A DNA stretch of 26,813 nt from Dactylosporangium sp. AC04546 (GCF_022095675.1 NZ_JAHYSG010000148.1:1-26813), one strand, 5' to 3'; shown: positions 17,360-25,265, numbered from the stretch's first letter. Notes: generated by a model from the sequence alone, not told the origin. Translations and numbers: made by a program.

Positions 17360-18247
17360 CTACAGGCGCGGCGCGTCGTCCGCGGAGTCGTCGGCGAGGG
17401 CGGCCGGGCCCACGATCAGCGGGTCCGGGGTACCGACGAGATCGTCGTCCTTGTTGTCGTAGTCGAACCGGCTGAGGACGTGCCGCATCGCCTCCAGCCG
17501 GGCGCGCTTCTTGTCGTTGCTCTTCACCACGGTCCACGGCGCGTCGGCGGTGTCGGTGTAGAAGAACATCGCCTCCTTCGCCTCGGTGTAGTCGTCCCAC
17601 TTGTCGAGCGAGGCGAGGTCCATCGGCGACAGCTTCCACTGCCGGACGGGGTCGACCTGCCGGATGAGGAACCGGGTGTGCTGCTCGTTGCGCGACACCG
17701 AGAACCAGAACTTGACCAGCTTGATCCCGGACCGGACCAGCATCCGCTCCAGCTCGGGGGCCTGGCGCATGAACTCCAGGTACTCGGCGCGGGTGGCGAA
17801 GCCCATGACCCGCTCGACGCCGGCCCGGTTGTACCAGGACCGGTCGAACAGCACGATCTCGCCGGCCGCCGGGAGATGGCGGATATACCGCTGGAAGTAC
17901 CACTGGGTGGACTCCCGCTCGCTGGGCTTCTCCAGCGCGATCACCCGGCAGCCGCGCGGGTTGAGGTGCTCCATGAACCGCTTGATGGTGCCGCCCTTGC
18001 CGGCGGCGTCACGGCCCTCGAAGAGCACGACCAGCCGGTCACCCCGCGCCTTGATCGTGTTCTGCAGCTTGAGCAGCTCGATCTGCAGGAGACGCTTGAC
18101 CCGGTCGTACTCGTCGCGGGTCATCCGCTTGTCGTAGGGGTAGTCCTCCCGCCAGGTGTCGACCGGCTGCCCGTCCTTGCGCAGCAGCACGGGGTCGTCG
18201 TCGTAGTCGTCCTCGACCAGATAGTCGTCGAGCGAGAGGTCGGCCAT
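17360..18247 (-). CDS. ppk2: Polyphosphate kinase 2 family protein
   Basis: The 295-residue product is a complete PPK2. The Walker A motif GRDAAGKGGTIK is at about residues 78-89, the Walker B-like motif FDRSWYNRAGVERV begins at about 134, and the lid-region segments are KFWFSVSRNEQHTRF and RQWKLSPMDLASLDKWDDY. PPK2 enzymes transfer phosphate between polyphosphate and nucleoside mono- or diphosphates, mostly making NTP from polyphosphate; whether this one prefers ADP or GDP cannot be read from the sequence. The N-terminus is very acidic (DDYLVEDDYDDD) and lies outside the kinase core. ATG 18247 has no strong ribosome site. The gene is the first of the ppk2-DUF427-MEDS/STAS-malQ operon and is separated from the vWA gene behind it by 58 bases. 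Confidence 0.95.
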   Translation of the reverse strand: MADLSLDDYLVEDDYDDDPVLLRKDGQPVDTWREDYPYDKRMTRDEYDRVKRLLQIELLKLQNTIKARGDRLVVLFEGRDAAGKGGTIKRFMEHLNPRGCRVIALEKPSERESTQWYFQRYIRHLPAAGEIVLFDRSWYNRAGVERVMGFATRAEYLEFMRQAPELERMLVRSGIKLVKFWFSVSRNEQHTRFLIRQVDPVRQWKLSPMDLASLDKWDDYTEAKEAMFFYTDTADAPWTVVKSNDKKRARLEAMRHVLSRFDYDNKDDDLVGTPDPLIVGPAALADDSADDAPRL

Positions 18248-18305
18248 CCAAACGGTCTACCCGGTCGCCCGGCTTTTCACCACTGCCGGAGCTTGAACAA
18301 TCCAT

Positions 18306-19922
18306 TTACTGGTACCCGCGGATCTCCTTGAAGGCGGCGGGCAGCGCGCCGGTGCGGGCGTCGAACGACCGGCCGCCGGTGAGCGTGGCCACCTGCTGCA
18401 TCTCGGCGACGTTGCCCTCGCCGAACAGGATCGTGAACACCGGGATCTTCGGCAGCTGCGGCAGGCGGGCCTGGAACGCGGCCAGGTCGGCGCCGACGGT
18501 CCGTTCGCCGTCGGTGAGCAGCACGATCGAGGTGAACCGGTCGGGCTCGGCGGCGATCAGCGGCGCGGCCTGGGCGTAGGCGGCGAGCAGCGCGTCGTAG
18601 ATCGCGGTGTCGCCACCCGGGGCGAGCCCGCCGGCGTAGGCGCGGATCTGCTCGAGCGTGGGCTGCACGTCGCCCTCGGGCACGTCGAACCGGCGGGTCT
18701 GGCCGGGCTTCGTGCTGAACGGGATCATGAGCACCTGCTCGCGGCCGTTGAACCGGGTGAACTGGCCGGCCAGGCTGGTGTCGGCGCCGGTGAGCCCGGT
18801 CAGCGCGGCCTTGAGCCCGGCGATGCGCTCACCCTTCATCGACCCGGACACGTCGAGCACGTAGATCGTGCGGGCCGGCTTGCGCAGGCTGTCGCCGAAC
18901 GCGCCGATGAGGGCGTTGGCGGCCTCCAGCTTGCCGGGGAACGGCAGCTCGGGCAGCGCCCCGCCGCCGGCCGGGCCGAACTGCTCACCGAGCTTGACGT
19001 TCGGCACGCCGGGCCGCCGCAGGGTCTTGGTCATGATCTCCTGCTGCACGCTGGGCCGGCGCAGGTAGTCGGCGACCGCCGCGTAGTTGTTCTTGGTCTG
19101 TTCGGAGACGCCGTTCAGCAGCGTCAGCGGGTAGTCGGCGCTGACCACGCCGTCGGACGGGTACACGACGGTCATCGGCTCGGCCAGCTTGCCCGACGCG
19201 TTCAGCGACAGGATCACCGACTCGTAGTTGACCAGCCCGTCGACGGGCTTGCCCTCCTGCTGCTGCTTGAGGAACGCGTCGGCGAGCCACCCGGAGGAGC
19301 CGGCGGTGAGGTTCTGCCCGGCGAAGAACGCCCGCAACCGCGGGGTGAGCGGCGCGATCTGCTCGGCGGTGAGCGCGGCGCCGGTGCCGGCGAGCGCGGC
19401 CGCGATGCCGACCAGGGCCGAGAAGCCGGAGTTGGAGCTGGCCGGGTTGGTCATGCCGTAGCTGAACCGGTGCTCGCCCGCGGCGACGGCGATCTCGCTC
19501 CAGGTCGGGCGGTGCTCGGTCCAGCCGAGCTGCTGCGCGACGGAGCGGCGCAGCCCGAGCACGACCGGAGAGGTGGCGACCTTGGTGGCGGTGCCGATCT
19601 TGTCGCCGGCGCCGGGGTGGAGCTGGAGGTAGCGGTTGCTGGCGAACCAGATCGCGTCGTACTGCTGGGCCGCGGTGCCGTTGACGACGGTCTCGACGCC
19701 CTCGAGGGTGCCGGTCGTGCTCAGCTTGACGGTGACCCCGGTCGCGGCGGCGGCCGCGTCCAGGATCGGCTGGAGGTCGGCGAGCTCGCTGCCGGCGAGG
19801 ACGCGCAGCACGCCGCTGCCCTTGAGGTACGGGCCCTCGCCCTGCTCGGGCGTGGCCTTCTTGTCGCTGGTGCAGGCGGTGAGCGCGACGAGCGCGAGCG
19901 CGACCCACGTGAAGCGCCTCAT
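18306..19922 (-). CDS. Lipoprotein with solute-binding-like domain and C-terminal von Willebrand A domain (intact MIDAS)
   Basis: The product has 538 residues. A lipoprotein signal peptide ends in the lipobox LTAC (Cys17), so it is anchored on the outside of the membrane. Residues about 36-300 resemble a ModA/SBP-type periplasmic binding fold (GVLRVLAGSELADLQPIL, YDAIWFASNRYL, ATSPVVLGLRRSVA, RFSYGMTNPASSNSGFSALVGIAAAL, GLVNYESVIL). Residues about 350-535 are a vWA domain with a complete metal-ion-dependent adhesion site: Asp357-Val-Ser359-Gly-Ser361, GGDTAIYDALL (Thr439) and LLTDGERT (Asp471). Proteins of this composition occur in actinobacteria without a settled function; I infer a surface protein that binds a ligand and makes metal-dependent protein contacts. 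Its ATG overlaps the stop of the upstream gene (ATGA, 19919-19922), so the two are coupled. Confidence 0.88.
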   Translation of the reverse strand: MRRFTWVALALVALTACTSDKKATPEQGEGPYLKGSGVLRVLAGSELADLQPILDAAAAATGVTVKLSTTGTLEGVETVVNGTAAQQYDAIWFASNRYLQLHPGAGDKIGTATKVATSPVVLGLRRSVAQQLGWTEHRPTWSEIAVAAGEHRFSYGMTNPASSNSGFSALVGIAAALAGTGAALTAEQIAPLTPRLRAFFAGQNLTAGSSGWLADAFLKQQQEGKPVDGLVNYESVILSLNASGKLAEPMTVVYPSDGVVSADYPLTLLNGVSEQTKNNYAAVADYLRRPSVQQEIMTKTLRRPGVPNVKLGEQFGPAGGGALPELPFPGKLEAANALIGAFGDSLRKPARTIYVLDVSGSMKGERIAGLKAALTGLTGADTSLAGQFTRFNGREQVLMIPFSTKPGQTRRFDVPEGDVQPTLEQIRAYAGGLAPGGDTAIYDALLAAYAQAAPLIAAEPDRFTSIVLLTDGERTVGADLAAFQARLPQLPKIPVFTILFGEGNVAEMQQVATLTGGRSFDARTGALPAAFKEIRGYQ

Positions 19923-20962
19923 GCGAGCTTCTCCTCGACCTTGGTCAGCAGGGTGTGCAGGGTGGCCTGGTCCGGGGCCGGGACGGCGCCCACGATGAGC
20001 TCCGGCAGCCGGGCGTCGCCGGGGCGCACCTTGTCCAGCACCGGGCGGGACACCGCCGGGTCCAGGGCCCGGAAGCCGTGCTCGGCGGCGAGGCGCTGCA
20101 GGTCCGGGTCGGTCTGGAGCAGCTTCGCGACCTTCACGCCGGCCTCGGTGAACGGCACGACGGTGTGGGCGCACATCACCGTCGGCGTCGGGTAGATCAG
20201 CGTCGTCGTCTCCTTGATGCCGCTGTGGAGGGCGTAGTCGACGAACTGGGCCTCGTAGATGAGCACCAGGGGCGCGAAGTTGCTGCCCTGCAGCAGGTAC
20301 TTCTCGAACGGCTCGCCACTGGTGGTGTCGACGGCGCCCTGGTCGGCGAACAGCTGCGCGACCTCGGCCACGTCGCCCTTGGTGACGCTGTCGAGCAGCG
20401 CCGCGTACATGGCGGCCGAGTTCGAGTCCTGCGGGTGCGTCGTTGCGACCAGCACCTTCCGCTCGGCCGGGTAGGCCGCGTTGCCGGGGATCGCCTTCCA
20501 CAGCAGGCCGGCGCGGTGCCGCTCGACGAGCTTGGCCAGGTCGAGCCGCCAGACGCCGGTGCCGTCGCGGGCGGCCAGGCCGGCGGTCTGCAGCACGTCG
20601 ACGATCGGGGTGAAGGTGGCGACCGCGAGCGGCGAGCTGAACACGGTGACCGGCTCGCCGGCCGGCGCGCGACGCGCGGCGAGCTCCTGCGCGGCGGCCA
20701 GGCTGCCGGGAAACGCCAGGTCGTAGCCGGCGAGCCGGTTCGCCATGTCGCGGGAGCCGGACGGGTCGGCGCGGTAGGTGAAGCCCTGCTTGTCGAACGC
20801 GGCGCGCACCGCCGGGTCGGCGAAGAAGCCGAGCTTCTCCGAGCCGACCAGCAGCGTCACCTGCGTCGTGCCGCCCCGCGCCCTGCCGACGAGGTGCCCG
20901 ACGAGGGCGCCCGCGACCACCAGCGCCACCACGGCGACGATCAGCACTCCGGTGCGTCTCAC
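19919..20962 (-). CDS. Membrane-anchored solute-binding-like protein
   Basis: The product is about 347 residues. The N-terminal RRTGVLIVAVVALVVAGALV segment is a membrane anchor or uncleaved signal, and no lipobox Cys follows it. The remainder resembles a periplasmic binding fold: VTLLVGSEKLGFFADPAVRAAF, GSRDMANRLAGYDLAFPGS, AVATFTPIVDVL, a region centred on EKYLLQGSNFAPLVLIYEAQ, and LIYPTPTVMCAHTVVPF. No vWA domain is present. I use GTG 20962 as start because it places the basic RR pair directly before the hydrophobic stretch; an in-frame TTG at 20989 has no ribosome site. The gene is co-translated with the SBP-vWA lipoprotein and divergent from the third SBP-vWA gene. No permease or ATPase is nearby, so a transport role is doubtful. 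Confidence 0.8.
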   Translation of the reverse strand: MRRTGVLIVAVVALVVAGALVGHLVGRARGGTTQVTLLVGSEKLGFFADPAVRAAFDKQGFTYRADPSGSRDMANRLAGYDLAFPGSLAAAQELAARRAPAGEPVTVFSSPLAVATFTPIVDVLQTAGLAARDGTGVWRLDLAKLVERHRAGLLWKAIPGNAAYPAERKVLVATTHPQDSNSAAMYAALLDSVTKGDVAEVAQLFADQGAVDTTSGEPFEKYLLQGSNFAPLVLIYEAQFVDYALHSGIKETTTLIYPTPTVMCAHTVVPFTEAGVKVAKLLQTDPDLQRLAAEHGFRALDPAVSRPVLDKVRPGDARLPELIVGAVPAPDQATLHTLLTKVEEKLA

Positions 20963-21030
20963 GACCCCGATTCTGGCCCATGGCCGCAACCACCATCCAT
21001 ATATCTGCTGTTCAGTGGCCGTTCATGTGA

Positions 21031-21041
21031 TCCACTGTGGA
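21031..21041. promoter_or_regulatory. Palindrome in the divergent SBP/vWA intergenic region
   Basis: TCCACTGTGGA is a perfect 11-bp inverted repeat (5-bp arms around one base) about 70 bases upstream of the 20962 start and 200 bases from the 21237 start. It is a possible operator for the divergent genes. The rest of 20963-21236 (274 bases) contains no gene. Confidence 0.3.
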
Positions 21042-21169
21042 CGATCGCCGGCCCCCGGCCGTAGCCGGCTCCGCACGCTGGGTATACGGCGGAGCGCCAG
21101 CAGTCGGAGAACGTGCTGGCCGAACGGGCCGGGGTGGCCGCCGGACGGCCGAGAGGGGCCGGAATCCGC

Positions 21170-21197
21170 TGCGCTCGATGACATACTTGCGCTCGAT
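21170..21197 (+). promoter_or_regulatory. Direct repeat and extended -10 element before the 21237 gene
   Basis: TGCGCTCGAT occurs twice (21170-21179 and 21188-21197), 18 bases apart. Between the copies lies TGACATACT (21179-21187), an extended -10 (TG-n-CATACT) that would place a transcription start about 40 bases before ATG 21237. There is no convincing -35 hexamer, so an activator binding the repeats is possible. Confidence 0.35.
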
Positions 21198-21236
21198 CAA
21201 ACACCCCCCTTCGAAACCTCTGGCGGACGGTCGACC

Positions 21237-22892
21237 ATGGGCAAGCATCAGGCCGGGAGCCTGGGGAGCCGCGGCGTGGGCATGGTGCTGCGTGGGCTGG
21301 TGCTGGTGCTCGCGGTCGGCCTCGTGGCCGGCGCGGGCTGGTACGTGCTGCGCGGCAAGCCGACCGAGGCCGACGGCGCGGCGTGCCCCACCACGCTGCA
21401 CGTCGTCGCCGCGGCGTCGATCTCCAACGTCGTCTCGGCCGCCGGGCGCACACTGCGCGCCGGCGACGACTGCATCCTGGTCGACACCGTCAGCGCCGAC
21501 GGGCGCTCGGGCGCGTCCCAGCTCAGCCAGACCCCGGTCGACGTGTGGATCCCCGACGACACCGCCTGGACGGCGATCGCGCCGCCGCAGTTCCTGGCCG
21601 AGAAGGGCAACCTCAACGCGTACAGCGTGATCGCCAGCAGCCCGATCTACATGGTCACCGACCCGGCCACCGGGGACCGGATCAAGGCCGCGGGCGACAG
21701 CTGGCTGGGGCTGGCGAACCTGCTGAACAACCGCGCCTCCGGCGTGCGGCTCGTGGTGCGCAACCCGGCCCTCAACGGCGACGGCATGGTCGCGGCCGGC
21801 GCCGTCGGCGAGGCCGTCTGGATCGACAAGGGCATGGACGCCTCGTCCCTGGCCCTGGCCAACATGCTCCCGGTCACCCGGACCGTCAACGTCGACCTGT
21901 CCGCCGCGCCGAGCGCGGCCGGCGAGGTGGGCCTGATCCCCGAGTACGCGCTGCTCAGCACGCTGCGACTGGCGCAGGGCGACCGCCGCTACATCGTCGG
22001 CGCCGACCACACGGCGCTGCTGCGCTACACCTGGCTCCCCACCGCCGCCGCGGTCAAGAACGCGAAGCGGGCGGCGGCGCTCAAGCGGCTGTACAGCGCG
22101 TTCAGCTCGCAGGAGGGCAGCCGCGCGCTGGCCGCGGCCGGGCTGCGCGGCCCGGACAACATCCGCCCGATCTACGACGGCGCGAACGCGCTGCCCGAGC
22201 CGACCGCGAAGCCGTTCGACGTGCTCGCGCCGCACCACGTCCAGCACATCTTCGCGACGTGGGACCCGGAGGACCGGCGCAGCAACCTGCTCATCATCGC
22301 GGACCTCGCCACCGGCGGCTCCTCCCCCACGCCCGGCAGCTCGTCCTCTCCCGGCGGCAAGCAGGCACCGGTCGACGTGGTCAAGCAGGGCTGCCGCCAG
22401 CTCGCCGACCTGATGCCGATCGGTTCGCGGCTGGGCCTGTGGGAGGTCGCGCCCGGCCAGCCCGGGTACCGCAAGATCGTGCCCACCGACCGCCTGGACG
22501 ACGCGACCCGGGCCCAGTTCGGCACGTCGGTGAAGTCCCTCGCCGCGCACCGCGCGGGCCCGGGCCTGCTGGACGCGATCGTGGCGGGCTACCAGTCGGT
22601 CCGCGACGACTGGCACGACGACATGTTCAACCAGGTCTTCATCCTGACCGACGACCAGAACAAGGACAGCGCCAACGCGGCCGCGGTGACCGCGATGGTC
22701 CAGAAGCTCACGGCGCTGAAGGACCCGAACAAGCCGGTGACGATCAGCGTCGTGGTCCTCAACAAGAAGGACGCCGCGGAGTCGCTGAAGGCGTCCCTGA
22801 AGCCGATGGACGCGTACGTCGACAACGCCACCAGCTCCGACGACGTGCAGGCCGCCTTCATCCACGTCGTCGCCGGCGGCCTGCACGAGTAG
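21237..22892 (+). CDS. Membrane-anchored SBP-like / degenerate von Willebrand A protein
   Basis: The product has 551 residues. A short cytoplasmic N-terminus is followed by one membrane segment at residues 16-36 (MVLRGLVLVLAVGLVAGAGW). Residues about 50-310 resemble a solute-binding fold (TTLHVVAAASISNVVSAAGR, VDVWIPDDTAW, ASSPIYMVTDPATG, NPALNGDGMVAAGAV). Residues about 348-550 have the layout of a vWA domain, but the metal-site motif reads Asp356-Leu-Ala-Thr-Gly instead of DxSxS. The loop after it is a Ser/Pro/Gly-rich insert, and the distal motif is ILTDDQNKD rather than TDG. The domain is therefore probably unable to hold a standard MIDAS metal. It is a paralogue in architecture of the 18306-19922 lipoprotein on the other side of the divergent region. 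The start context (GGACGG upstream) is weak. Confidence 0.85.
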   Translation: MGKHQAGSLGSRGVGMVLRGLVLVLAVGLVAGAGWYVLRGKPTEADGAACPTTLHVVAAASISNVVSAAGRTLRAGDDCILVDTVSADGRSGASQLSQTPVDVWIPDDTAWTAIAPPQFLAEKGNLNAYSVIASSPIYMVTDPATGDRIKAAGDSWLGLANLLNNRASGVRLVVRNPALNGDGMVAAGAVGEAVWIDKGMDASSLALANMLPVTRTVNVDLSAAPSAAGEVGLIPEYALLSTLRLAQGDRRYIVGADHTALLRYTWLPTAAAVKNAKRAAALKRLYSAFSSQEGSRALAAAGLRGPDNIRPIYDGANALPEPTAKPFDVLAPHHVQHIFATWDPEDRRSNLLIIADLATGGSSPTPGSSSSPGGKQAPVDVVKQGCRQLADLMPIGSRLGLWEVAPGQPGYRKIVPTDRLDDATRAQFGTSVKSLAAHRAGPGLLDAIVAGYQSVRDDWHDDMFNQVFILTDDQNKDSANAAAVTAMVQKLTALKDPNKPVTISVVVLNKKDAAESLKASLKPMDAYVDNATSSDDVQAAFIHVVAGGLHE

Positions 22893-22906
22893 CCCGCCGC
22901 GCGGGC
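22892..22906. terminator. GC hairpin between convergent genes
   Basis: GCCCGC (22892-22897) and GCGGGC (22901-22906) form a perfect 6-bp stem with a 3-base loop. It begins at the last base of the SBP-vWA stop codon and sits just before the convergent peptidase stop (22918). No T-run follows, as is common for terminators in GC-rich actinobacteria. Confidence 0.4.
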
Positions 22907-22917
22907 GCTAGCGGGTG

Positions 22918-24330
22918 CTAGGCGGGGGTCGTCGGGGAGTCGAGCCAGTCGTTGATCAGGCCGGTGAAGTCGCGGCCGGTCTGGCGGTTCACGAACGCGG
23001 TGAACGACGCCCGGTCCTGCGCCGTGCCCGCGTAGTTGCGCACCCAGGCGCGGCCCAGCGCGAAGAACTTCGCGTCGCCCAGGGCCTTGTGCAGCTGCCG
23101 CAGCATGAGCGCCGGGCAGACGTAGACGTTGCCCTCCGCGAAGCTGTCCGCCGGCGGGTTGCCCGGCGGGCCGACGTCCTTGCGCAGCCGCGCGTCCGCC
23201 GCGCGCGCCTGCCGCTCCCATCGCTCGATGGCAGCCGTGTTGCCCTGGGCGACGTACAACTGCTCGGCGTAGCTCGCCCAGCCCTCGTTGAGCCAGACGT
23301 CGCGCCACGTCGACGGGCCGACGGCGTCGCCGAACCAATGATGGGCATACTCATGGACCATCACCTGGCGGACGGCGGGACTCCCCGCGACCTCGTTGCC
23401 GAGGGTGACCATCTGCTGGGTCTCCATCGCCGATGACGACGGCACGACCACCACGCCCGCGCTGGGGAACGGATACGGGCCGAACCGTTCCTCGAGCCAG
23501 CCGATGAGCTGGCCTGACTGTACCAGGGCATCGACCGCCGCGTCGTCCCGCCCGGTCCGCGTCCAGACCGTCACGGGCAGCCCGCGCGGCCCGCTGACCT
23601 GCGTCTTCGTGTACCGGCCGACGGCGAGCGTGGTGAGGTAGCTGGCCACCGGCTGGGTCGTCGTGTACTCGAACGTGCGGCCCGACTGCGGCAGCGGCGT
23701 CCCGCTGGCGATCCCGGACCAGCCGTCCGGCACGGTCACCGAGATGTCGTAGAGCGCCTTGTCCGACGGCTGGTCGCTCACGGGGTACCACGTGGAGGCC
23801 CCATATGGCTCCTGCATCGTCCACAGCTCGCCGTCGGCGGTGACGGTGAGCCCGAGCGGCTCGGCGTCACCCCGGTGTGAGGGCATCGGCACCGTCCGCG
23901 GCGTGCCCGTGTACTCGACGACGAGGGTGGCGACGGCCCCCGCGGCCAGCGGCCGGTCGACCGTCAGGTCCTCGCCCGTGAAGGCCGCCGCGGCGTCGGT
24001 GTCGTCGACGCTCGCCTTGCCGACGGTGTACGCGCTGGAGAAGTCGAGCCGCACCTGGGGCACCGCCCGCACGGCCCGCAGCCGGATCGTCGCCCGGCCG
24101 CTGAGCGTCTTGGTCCCCGGCGTCCAGGTCAGCGTCAGCCCGTAGTGCAGGACGTCGATCGCCGGGTTGCCGTACCCGGGGTACACCGGATCCGCCACGG
24201 GTGCCGAGGTGCCGTCCGCGGCCGCCGGGCGCACCGGCAGCGGCCGGGCCTGCGAGATCACCGGGGCCGTGCAGGCCGTCGAGCCGGCCAGGACCCCGGT
24301 GATCGCGATCGCGCTCAGCAGTCGTCGCAT
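22918..24330 (-). CDS. M1-family zinc metallopeptidase, lipoprotein
   Basis: The 470-residue product has a lipoprotein signal peptide with lipobox GSTAC (Cys20), so it is surface-anchored. Residues about 55-250 are the N-terminal beta saddle of M1 aminopeptidases. The substrate-recognition motif, usually GAMEN, reads SAMET here (about 300-304). The thermolysin-like domain has HEYAH (zinc ligands His326 and His330, catalytic Glu327) and the third ligand Glu349 in WLNEGWASYAEQ. The C-terminal helical domain of large aminopeptidases is absent, as in other short bacterial M1 lipoproteins. The predicted role is extracellular peptide cleavage. The gene starts 10 bases after the znuA-like stop, so it is likely on the same zinc-regulated transcript. 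Confidence 0.93.
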   Translation of the reverse strand: MRRLLSAIAITGVLAGSTACTAPVISQARPLPVRPAAADGTSAPVADPVYPGYGNPAIDVLHYGLTLTWTPGTKTLSGRATIRLRAVRAVPQVRLDFSSAYTVGKASVDDTDAAAAFTGEDLTVDRPLAAGAVATLVVEYTGTPRTVPMPSHRGDAEPLGLTVTADGELWTMQEPYGASTWYPVSDQPSDKALYDISVTVPDGWSGIASGTPLPQSGRTFEYTTTQPVASYLTTLAVGRYTKTQVSGPRGLPVTVWTRTGRDDAAVDALVQSGQLIGWLEERFGPYPFPSAGVVVVPSSSAMETQQMVTLGNEVAGSPAVRQVMVHEYAHHWFGDAVGPSTWRDVWLNEGWASYAEQLYVAQGNTAAIERWERQARAADARLRKDVGPPGNPPADSFAEGNVYVCPALMLRQLHKALGDAKFFALGRAWVRNYAGTAQDRASFTAFVNRQTGRDFTGLINDWLDSPTTPA

Positions 24331-24340
24331 CGGCCCAAGG

Positions 24341-25228
24341 CTAACCGCACCCCAGCGCGTCCTTGAGGGCCGTGAGGTTGGCCCGCATCACCGTGAAGTA
24401 GGTGGCGTCACCCTCGACGCCCTCGATCGGGTCGAGGACCGCGGCCTTCGCGCCGATCTCCTTCGCCACCGTCTCCGAGAGCTTCGGGCTGACCAGCGCC
24501 TCGAAGAAGATCGTCGTCACGCCCTTCTCCTTGGCCAGCTGCGCCACCTCCGCGACCCGCTGCGGGCTGGGCTCCTCCTCGGGGTCCAGGCCCGAGATCG
24601 GCACCTGGTTGAGCCCGTACCGCGCCGCGAGGTAGCCGAAGGCCGCGTGACTGGTGACGATGTCGCGCCGCTGGCAGGTCTTGAGACCGGTCTGGTACTC
24701 CTGGTCGAGCTGCTGCAGCTCACCCTGCAGCTGGGCCGCGCGGGTCGTGATGCCGGCCGTGTCGGCGCCGTCGACCTGCTGCAGCCGCTCGCTGAGCTTG
24801 CCCACGATCACCGACAGCCGCAGGGGGTCGAGCCAGACGTGCGGGTCCTTGCCGTGCTCCTCGTCACCACTGCCCTCCTTGAGCGCCTCGACGGTGGCGA
24901 CGTCGAACGCCTTGCCCTTCGCCTCCTGCGCCACCGCCTCGTCGACGGCCGGCTGGAACCCCGAGAGGTACACGACCAGGTCGGCGTCCTCGATCGTGGC
25001 CAGCTGGCCGGGCTGGAGCTCGAGGTCGTGCGGCTCGGCGCCGGCCTTGGTGAGGTTGGTGACGCGGACGCCGTCGCCGCCGACCCGCTCGCTGATGAAC
25101 TGGAGGGGGTAGAACGCCGCCACGACCTGCGTACCTCCACCGCCACCGGCCTGCTCGTCACCGCAAGCACCGACCCCGGCCACCACCGCAAGGGCGGTCA
25201 GGCCGGCCACAATCCCACGTCGCAACAT
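24341..25228 (-). CDS. znuA: Zinc/manganese ABC transporter substrate-binding lipoprotein (ZnuA-type)
   Basis: The product has 295 residues. The signal peptide ends in the lipobox GVGAC (Cys22). The cluster A-I metal-binding fold is clear: VVAAFYPLQFISERVGG, the first His ligand in AGAEPHDLELQP, a short charged loop (GSGDEEHGKDPH) with the second His in DPHVWLDPL, the third in IVTSHAAFGYLAARYGL, and the late acidic ligand region VLDPIEGVE. The family delivers Zn or Mn to an ABC permease; the Zur-like box upstream argues for zinc. No permease or ATPase gene is adjacent, so partners must be encoded elsewhere. ATG 25228 is taken as start. No ribosome site lies at normal spacing, but the promoter predicts a transcript starting next to this ATG (leaderless). 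Confidence 0.92.
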   Translation of the reverse strand: MLRRGIVAGLTALAVVAGVGACGDEQAGGGGGTQVVAAFYPLQFISERVGGDGVRVTNLTKAGAEPHDLELQPGQLATIEDADLVVYLSGFQPAVDEAVAQEAKGKAFDVATVEALKEGSGDEEHGKDPHVWLDPLRLSVIVGKLSERLQQVDGADTAGITTRAAQLQGELQQLDQEYQTGLKTCQRRDIVTSHAAFGYLAARYGLNQVPISGLDPEEEPSPQRVAEVAQLAKEKGVTTIFFEALVSPKLSETVAKEIGAKAAVLDPIEGVEGDATYFTVMRANLTALKDALGCG

Positions 25229-25235
25229 GCCGACG

Positions 25236-25265
25236 AGTGTGTCCCTTGATGACAATCATTGTCAA
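25236..25265 (-). promoter_or_regulatory. Promoter with overlapping Zur-like box
   Basis: TGACAATCATTGTCA (25250-25264) is a perfect 15-bp palindrome (7-bp arms, one central base), matching the TGAxAAT-x-ATTxTCA pattern of actinobacterial Zur sites. On the minus strand it overlaps a consensus -35 TTGACA (25260-25265), followed after 18 bases by CACACT (25236-25241). Transcription would start at about 25229, directly at the ATG. Zur binding with zinc would block the -35 region. Confidence 0.8.

Noticed and set aside
19919..22892. Reading the SBP-like genes as a normal ABC importer
   Set aside because: No permease or ATPase gene is adjacent, and two of the three proteins carry vWA domains, which importer binding proteins do not have.
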